From contig JAEWWF010000034.1 of assembly GCA_023396465.1 (NCBI GenBank), positions 1 through 35,810 on the forward strand: a stretch of 35,810 nt of DNA, written 5' to 3'. Positions 31,469 to 35,810 of the stretch are shown here, one piece after another. The stretch comes from Pseudomonadota bacterium. Lineage in GTDB: Bacteria; Pseudomonadota; Alphaproteobacteria; Rhodospirillales; Rhodospirillaceae. Below the pieces are notes generated by a model that did not search any database, had not been told where the DNA came from, and saw nothing but the letters and a program-made list of their open reading frames with translations. Numbering within the stretch: position 1 is the first letter of the stretch; each line of letters starts with the position of its first letter. The position numbers were made by a program, and so were the translations under genes.

Positions 31469-32473
31469 CTACAACCAGCCGCGACGGCGGAAGTAGCCGA
31501 TGGGCAGCACCGCCGACAGAACCATCAGTCCGAGCGCCAGGGGATAACCGAACGGCCAGGACAGTTCCGGCATGATCTCGAAGTTCATGCCGTAGATGCT
31601 GGCGATCAGCGTCGGCGGCATGAAGGCGACGGCCACCACGGAGAACGTCTTCACGATGTTGTTCTGCTCGATGTTGATGGCGCCCAGCGTCGCGTCCAGC
31701 AGGAAGCTCACCCGGGCGGCCTGGAAGTTGTCGTGCTCCGCCAGCGACTGGATGTCGCGCTGCAAGGTCTTCAGGGTGCGCTTCTGGTCGGTGCCGAGGT
31801 CGGGCTGCGCCGCCATCACATAGGCCACCACCCGCGACAGGCCGGCCAGACTGTCGCGTACCTTGCCGGCGAGATCGCCGGCCTTGCCGATACCGCGCAG
31901 CACCTCCTGGAGGTCGCGTTCCGCCGGCGCGTGGCGGCGGTCGCGGCGCGGGGCTCTGCTTTCCTGGGGCCAGGCCCGATCGAAAATGTCCTGAGACAGG
32001 CGCTCCAGCCGCACGGCGATCTGCTCCAGCACGTCGGCGGTACGGTCGATGAGCGTATCGAGAAGGCCGATCAGGGCCGCCGCCGGAGTGGCTCCCAACT
32101 GCGGCGCGCGGTGCAGGCGGTCGGCGAAGATTCCGATGGACTTCGGCTCGACATAGCGCAGCGTCACCAGCGCTTGCGGCGCCAGCACCAAGGTGAGCAC
32201 CCCGGCTTCCGGCGCCTCCGTCTCGGCATAGGCGACGACGGTGGTGGTCATGTAAAGGCTGCCGCCGTCCTCGTACAGCCGGCTGGATGCCTCGATCTCC
32301 ACCATGTCCTCATGGGTCGGCAGGTCGATGTGCAGCGCCGCCGCCAGGGCGGACCGTTCCTCGCTGGTGGGATGAAGGGCGTCGATCCAGGTCGTGCCCT
32401 CGGGCAGCGGGTCGCCCGGACCCATGATACGCCGGTGAATGGCGCCGGCGCGGAAGCAGTAGGCGACGATCAC
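31469..32473 (-). CDS. corA: CorA-family magnesium/divalent cation transporter
   Basis: A homopentameric inner-membrane channel for Mg2+, Co2+ or related cations. The 334-aa protein has a large cytoplasmic N-terminal domain (beta/alpha followed by the long stalk helix, about 130-275) and two C-terminal helices. The signature YGMNF (294-298) sits at the end of the first helix, followed by the periplasmic loop EIMPELSW, and the chain ends in a basic tail FRRRGWL. An Arg-rich insert (APRRDRRHAPAERD, about 173-186) lies in the stalk region. The start is GTG complementary to 32471-32473 with CGGAGG upstream. Zn2+ or Mg2+ specificity cannot be told from the sequence. Confidence 0.93.
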   Translation of the reverse strand: MIVAYCFRAGAIHRRIMGPGDPLPEGTTWIDALHPTSEERSALAAALHIDLPTHEDMVEIEASSRLYEDGGSLYMTTTVVAYAETEAPEAGVLTLVLAPQALVTLRYVEPKSIGIFADRLHRAPQLGATPAAALIGLLDTLIDRTADVLEQIAVRLERLSQDIFDRAWPQESRAPRRDRRHAPAERDLQEVLRGIGKAGDLAGKVRDSLAGLSRVVAYVMAAQPDLGTDQKRTLKTLQRDIQSLAEHDNFQAARVSFLLDATLGAINIEQNNIVKTFSVVAVAFMPPTLIASIYGMNFEIMPELSWPFGYPLALGLMVLSAVLPIGYFRRRGWL

Positions 32474-32569
32474 GGTATGGAAACCTCCGGTCCTGCGGGC
32501 CTTCCAGCATGACCGTGAGGCCGCGCCGGAGCAAGCTCCGGGCCGTGATCGCCGTCTTCCGTCGGTGGG

Positions 32570-33130
32570 TCAGGCGGCGCGCTCATGAGTCGTGCCGGCG
32601 GCGATTTCGGTCGCCAGGGCCTCGACGAAGGCGGGGATGTCGTCTGGCTTGCGGCTGGTGACAATGCCTTCATCGACCACCGCCTCGGCGTCCTCCACCA
32701 TCGCGCCGGCGTTCTTCAGGTCGGTGCGGATGGAGTGGTAGCTGGTCATGCGCCGACCCTTGGCGAGGCCGGCCTCGATCAGCATCCAGGGGCCGTGGCA
32801 AATGGCGCCGATGGGTTTGCCGGAGCGATTGAAGGTCTGCACGAACCGCACCGCCTTGGGCTCCGCCCGCAGCAGGTCGGGGTTGATCTGGCCGCCGGGG
32901 ATGACCAGGGCGTCGTAGTCCTCGGGCTTTACCTCGTCGATCAGCGTGTCGACCGGCACCGTCTCGCCCCAATCGGTCTTGTTCCAGCCGCGCAACTCAC
33001 CGGACTTTAAAGATACCACATGAACGGTGGCGCCGGCCTCCTTGAACCTCGCCCGCGGTTCCAGCAGTTCCGACTGCTCGAATCCATCCATCGACAGGAT
33101 GGCGATGGTCTTGCCGTTGAGCGTCCGCAT
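32570..33130 (-). CDS. DJ-1/PfpI superfamily protein (glyoxalase III or deglycase type)
   Basis: A cytoplasmic stress-type protein of 186 aa. Family marks are MDGFEQSEL with conserved Glu18, the DYDALVIPGGQINPD turn, and the nucleophile elbow AICHGPWML with Cys111 and His112. Members are PfpI-like proteases, glyoxalases or proposed protein deglycases, so the activity cannot be stated. The start complementary to 33128-33130 follows AAAGGAGGATC and gives a standard N-terminus. The frame continues upstream, but that part is antisense to the creatininase gene and is not coding. It diverges from the creatininase gene; the two share about 135 bp of upstream DNA. Confidence 0.9.
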   Translation of the reverse strand: MRTLNGKTIAILSMDGFEQSELLEPRARFKEAGATVHVVSLKSGELRGWNKTDWGETVPVDTLIDEVKPEDYDALVIPGGQINPDLLRAEPKAVRFVQTFNRSGKPIGAICHGPWMLIEAGLAKGRRMTSYHSIRTDLKNAGAMVEDAEAVVDEGIVTSRKPDDIPAFVEALATEIAAGTTHERAA

Positions 33131-33265
33131 GAGGATCCTCCTTTGGTGTTGGATCGGATGTGCCGGGTCAACGCGGTGACTGCCCGCGATGTTCGGTGTG
33201 GTTCCCTGGTGACAACGGCGGCTGGCGGGGTAAAACTGCCGGCAACCGATGTGTGGGAGGCGGCC

Positions 33266-34084
33266 TTGAACGGATTGCAGAGCGGCTACTGGCAGGATCT
33301 GACGACCGACGACTTCGCCACCGTCGATCCCGAGCGGGTCATCGCCCTGCTGCCGGTGGCGGCCATCGAGCAGCATGGGCCGCACCTGCCGCTTTATACC
33401 GATGCCTGCCTGAACGAAGGCATCGTCGCCCGCATGCTGGAACTGCTGCCGGAGTCCCGCACGGTTCTGGTCCTGCCCACCCTGCCGATCGGCCATTCCA
33501 TCGAGCATTCGGGCTTCGCCGGCACCCTCACCCTGTCGGCGGAAACGCTGATCGCCCTGTGGACGGAGGTCGGGGCCAGCGTTGCCCGAACCGGCATCCG
33601 GAAGCTGATCCTGTTCAATACCCACGGCGGCCAGGGGCAGATCGTCGATATCGTGGCCAGCCGGTTGCGTGATCGTTTCCGCATGCTGGTGGTGCGGGCC
33701 AATGCCTCCCGCTTGGGCGTTCCCCCAGACCTTTTTCCCGAGGAGGAACTGACCTTCGGCATTCATGGCGGGGCGGTGGAAACCAGCATGATGTTGCATT
33801 TGCGCGCCGATCTGGTCCGCACCGAGTTCGTCGCCCGCTTCCCCTCGCTGGCCGAGGATATGGCGGCGGATTGCGAGGTGTTGCGCTCCGACAAACCGGT
33901 GGGCTTCGCCTGGGCGGCGCAGGATCTCAACCCGGAGGGCGCCGTGGGCGATGCCGAGGATGCCGATGCCGAGCGCGGGGTCCTGCTGACCGATCACATG
34001 GCCCGCGTCCTGGTTGATCTGGTGGCCGACGTGGAGGGGTTCCCGCTCCATCAACTGCGCGTCGGGCCGGCGGAAACAGCATGA
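33266..34084 (+). CDS. Creatininase-family amidohydrolase
   Basis: A metal-dependent hydrolase of about 272 aa. The family motifs are complete: AAIEQHGPHLPLYTDA with Glu35, His37 and Asp46, then IGHSIEHSGFAGTLTLS, the metal-binding FNTHGGQ (His120), and FGIHGGAVETS with Glu172. These residues bind two metal ions in creatininase and in relatives that open formamidopyrimidine or cyclic amide rings. The substrate is unknown, and creatinine is only one option. The start is a TTG at 33266 with GGGAGG 5 bp upstream; a GTG at 33251 and an ATG at 33158 are in frame but lack a ribosome site. Confidence 0.87.
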   Translation: MNGLQSGYWQDLTTDDFATVDPERVIALLPVAAIEQHGPHLPLYTDACLNEGIVARMLELLPESRTVLVLPTLPIGHSIEHSGFAGTLTLSAETLIALWTEVGASVARTGIRKLILFNTHGGQGQIVDIVASRLRDRFRMLVVRANASRLGVPPDLFPEEELTFGIHGGAVETSMMLHLRADLVRTEFVARFPSLAEDMAADCEVLRSDKPVGFAWAAQDLNPEGAVGDAEDADAERGVLLTDHMARVLVDLVADVEGFPLHQLRVGPAETA

Positions 34085-34182
34085 CCGTCGAACCCGGGGG
34101 AGGGTGAGGGCCGGGGTTGTCTTGCGCCGCCTTCGCGCCTGCGGTAGCGTCGTCGGAGGTCCCGCAAAAAGGCTTCCGCCCC

Positions 34183-34590
34183 ATGCGCCGTGCGCTGATC
34201 CTGTTTCTGGCCTTGAGTCCGTTGGCCACTCCCGCCCTGGCCGCCGACAAGGTGCCGCCGAGCCCGGCGGCGACAGCGACCGAACGGGCCGATCCGTTCA
34301 CCGCGCCCATCGTCCCCATTCCCGATCCCGATCCGTCCACCAGCGAGGGGCAGGATGCCGATGCGTTGCCGGTTCTGGAACTGACGGTGGGGCAGATGGA
34401 GATCGTTCGTCTGGGCGAAGTTCCGGTCACCACCATCGACACCTTTCCCGGTATCGTGACGGTGGGCGTGGAATCGCCGGACATGCTGTTCATCTTCGCC
34501 GAGAAGCCGGGCGAAACGCAGCTCATCATCGCGGACGGAAACTATACCGAGCTGTTCGCCAAAACCATCATCGTCACGGCGCCGGAATAG
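34183..34590 (+). CDS. Exported protein with pilus/secretin N-terminal domain
   Basis: A small exported protein of 135 aa. It has a signal peptide (MRRALILFLALSPLATPALA, likely cut after ALA at 20), then a Pro/Asp-rich stretch (PIPDPDPSTSEGQDAD). One compact beta domain follows (about 62-133), with ELTVGQMEIVRLGEVP, VESPDMLFIFAEKPGETQLI and a final TIIVTAPE. This resembles the N-terminal domain of CpaC/RcpA-type pilus secretins, here without the secretin itself. The ATG at 34183 gives a clean signal peptide, though its ribosome site is weak. No pilus gene is in the window, so it may serve in a distant system. Confidence 0.72.
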   Translation: MRRALILFLALSPLATPALAADKVPPSPAATATERADPFTAPIVPIPDPDPSTSEGQDADALPVLELTVGQMEIVRLGEVPVTTIDTFPGIVTVGVESPDMLFIFAEKPGETQLIIADGNYTELFAKTIIVTAPE

Positions 34591-34601
34591 GTTAGGCCGT
34601 C

Positions 34602-34619
34602 GCGGCCGTCAGCGGCCGC
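34602..34619. terminator. Hairpin between convergent genes
   Basis: GCGGCCG (34602-34608) and CGGCCGC (34613-34619) pair around a TCAG loop. The loop contains the complement of the stop codon of the MarR gene, and the stem lies 12 bp after the exported-protein stop. It may end both transcripts; there is no U-tract on either side. Confidence 0.45.
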
Positions 34620-35067
34620 CGTAACGGATGAAATCCGTCCAGGTGCGTTCCAGCTTCTGAAGCACTGTCTCGGCGTCCCGCATTTCTTCCTGGGTGGCGC
34701 CGCCGATGGTGTTGAGGTTTTCCGCCAGACCCTTTTGCATGTCGCGGATGGCCAAGCAGAGGTTCATGCCCTTGTCGGTCAGCTTCAACTGCACGGCGCG
34801 GCGGTCGTGCTCGGCCCGTTCCTGCTCGATGTAGCCGAACTCGGTCAGCTTCTTGATGTTGTAGCTGACGTTGGAGCCGTGATAGTAGCCGCGATCCTTC
34901 AGGTCGCGGATCACCACGTCATCATCGCCGATGTTGGAGAGCAGCAGGGCCTGAACGGCATTGATGTCGTTGACGCCCATGCGGCGCAACTCGGCGCGCA
35001 GCACGTCCAGGAAATGGCGGTGCAGGCGCTCGACCAGTTGGACGATGGTATTGTAGGCGTCATACAT
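34609..35067 (-). CDS. MarR-family regulator, PetP/LdtR-like
   Basis: A winged-helix DNA-binding protein of 152 aa acting as a dimer. The N-terminal helix has VQLVERLHRHFLDVL and NDINAVQALLL; the recognition region is GYYHGSNVSYNIKKLTEFGY (about 61-80). The wing holds ERAEHDRRAVQLKLTDKG, with the conserved Asp-Arg-Arg. The SNVSYN-KKL core is shared by PetP of Rhodobacter and LdtR of rhizobia and Liberibacter, a subgroup tied to envelope and stress control. The start complementary to 35065-35067 is the only sensible one, though its ribosome site is weak. It lies downstream of radC but has its own promoter. Confidence 0.9.
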   Translation of the reverse strand: MYDAYNTIVQLVERLHRHFLDVLRAELRRMGVNDINAVQALLLSNIGDDDVVIRDLKDRGYYHGSNVSYNIKKLTEFGYIEQERAEHDRRAVQLKLTDKGMNLCLAIRDMQKGLAENLNTIGGATQEEMRDAETVLQKLERTWTDFIRYGGR

Positions 35068-35120
35068 GAACGGAATCCCCTACCAATCGGCGTAGCCATA
35101 GGCCGAAAGGTTATCATGCC

Positions 35121-35149
35121 CTCATACAGCGTGCCCGCCTTGCGGTCAA
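35121..35149 (-). promoter_or_regulatory. Promoter of the MarR-family gene
   Basis: On the minus strand TTGACC (complement of 35144-35149) and TATGAG (complement of 35121-35126) are 17 bp apart, a near-ideal sigma-70 layout, about 55 bp before the start codon. TAACCTT occurs on the same strand on both sides (complements of 35107-35113 and 35166-35172), which could mark an autoregulatory site. Confidence 0.6.
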
Positions 35150-35180
35150 ATCCTTATGTTATAGAAGGTTACGCCACCTG

Positions 35181-35810
35181 TCATATAAGTCCTTGCGACC
35201 GCATCGAGGTATGGCGGCCGCGACCGACGATCACATGGTCGTGCAGCACCACACCCAACGGTTGGGCGGCATCGCGCACCAGGCGGGTCATGGCGATGTC
35301 CGCTTCCGAAGGGGTGGGGTCGCCGCTTGGATGATTGTGGACCATGATGATGGCGCTCGCCTGCAACTCCAGCGCCCGCTTCACCACTTCGCGGGGATAG
35401 ACCGGGGTGTGGTCGATGGTGCCGCGCTGCTGGATTTCATCGGCGATCAGGCAGTTGCGCCTGTCGAGGAACAGGATGCGGAACTGCTCGATGTCGCGGA
35501 AGGCCATGCTGGCGGTGCAGTAGTCGATGAGCGCGTCCCATGAGGTGATGACCGGCCGGTTCATCACCTGATCGCGCAGCATCCGCACCGCCACCGCCTC
35601 GGCCGCCTTCAGGGCGGTGGCGGAGGCTTCCTTGATGCCGTCCACCTGCATCAGCTGCTCCGGCCGGGCGGTGACCACGCCGGCGACGGAGCCGAACTGC
35701 TTCAGCAGGGTCTTGGCGATGGGTTTGACGTCGCGGCGCGGGATGGCGCTGAACAGCAGCAGTTCGAGCAGCTCGTAATCCTGCACGGCATCGCTGCCGC
35801 CGCGCAGGAA
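35181..35810 (-). CDS. radC: RadC/JAB-domain protein, C-terminal part
   Basis: The gene runs off the right edge; 209 codons and the stop are present and the N-terminus is missing. The visible part begins FLRGGSDAVQDYELLELLLF, an N-terminal UvrD/HhH-like helical region, with VDGIKEASATAL as the helix-hairpin-helix. It then carries the JAMM metalloprotease-like domain with HNHPSGDPTPSEAD (His, His and Asp metal ligands) and VLHDHVIVGRG. Long annotated as a DNA-repair protein, but its real role is unsettled. The MarR gene follows 113 bp downstream on the same strand. Confidence 0.94.
   Translation of the reverse strand, partial: FLRGGSDAVQDYELLELLLFSAIPRRDVKPIAKTLLKQFGSVAGVVTARPEQLMQVDGIKEASATALKAAEAVAVRMLRDQVMNRPVITSWDALIDYCTASMAFRDIEQFRILFLDRRNCLIADEIQQRGTIDHTPVYPREVVKRALELQASAIIMVHNHPSGDPTPSEADIAMTRLVRDAAQPLGVVLHDHVIVGRGRHTSMRSQGLI

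Noticed and set aside
32526..32541. CCGGAGC-AA-GCTCCGG as a terminator between corA and the DJ-1 gene
   Set aside because: It is a short inverted repeat with a 2-nt centre and no U-tract; it lies just upstream of the corA start and may be chance in GC-rich DNA.
33131..34054. Upstream in-frame extension of the DJ-1/PfpI gene
   Set aside because: It is antisense to the creatininase gene, has shadow composition, and the DJ-1 domain starts normally at the ATG behind AAAGGAGG.
1..35810. CRISPR arrays, tRNA or rRNA genes, integrases, phage genes
   Set aside because: No regularly spaced repeats, no cloverleaf or rRNA stretches and no recombinase motifs were found by reading either strand. A tRNA scan would be needed to exclude a missed tRNA.

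Overview
The window is GC-rich, densely coded bacterial DNA. Gene content and protein style point to an alphaproteobacterium, probably a Rhodospirillales-type diazotroph. Pointers are a fru PTS operon in fruB-K-A order with an EIIA-HPr-EI fusion, a TRAP transporter, a fused MrpAB antiporter of the rhizobial Pha type, a PetP/LdtR-like MarR regulator, CowN, and many signalling proteins. No rRNA, tRNA, CRISPR array or intact insertion sequence was recognised.

Layout. 1-115: N-terminus of a cytochrome bd oxidase subunit I (minus strand). 351-1127: an unrecognised 258-aa protein. 1293-6620: fructose uptake operon fruB-fruK-fruA. 6650-9554: two minus-strand signalling genes, a soluble double-PAS chemotaxis receptor and a REC-histidine kinase hybrid. 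9982-13133: TRAP transporter dctP-dctQ-dctM of the 2-oxoacid/dicarboxylate type, closed by a strong hairpin. 13307-16212: guaB and an RsmB-like rRNA m5C methyltransferase. 16278-17422: a PAS-LytTR regulator that resembles the CO sensor RcoM, followed by cowN, whose family protects nitrogenase from CO. 17430-19867: gmhB (minus), then cysQ and a Sua5-type threonylcarbamoyl-AMP synthase. 19973-25834: a complete Mrp Na+/H+ antiporter operon (fused AB, then C-D-E-F-G) with stop/start overlaps, running into a PhoP/PhoQ-like two-component pair (25843-27906). 27903-31459: two diguanylate cyclases arranged head to head around an AT-rich spacer of about 560 bp. 31469-35810: CorA, a DJ-1/PfpI protein, a creatininase-family hydrolase, a small exported protein with a pilus/secretin N-domain, a MarR regulator, and a truncated RadC at the right edge.

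How the parts fit. Most of the window is transport (fructose, organic acids, Na+/H+, Mg2+) paired with sensing (chemotaxis, two-component systems, cyclic di-GMP). The most interesting locus is the RcoM-like regulator directly upstream of cowN. The two axial haem ligands known from RcoM (His and Met) align with residues here, which suggests a self-contained module that senses CO and shields nitrogenase. The CO response itself is inferred and is not visible in the sequence.
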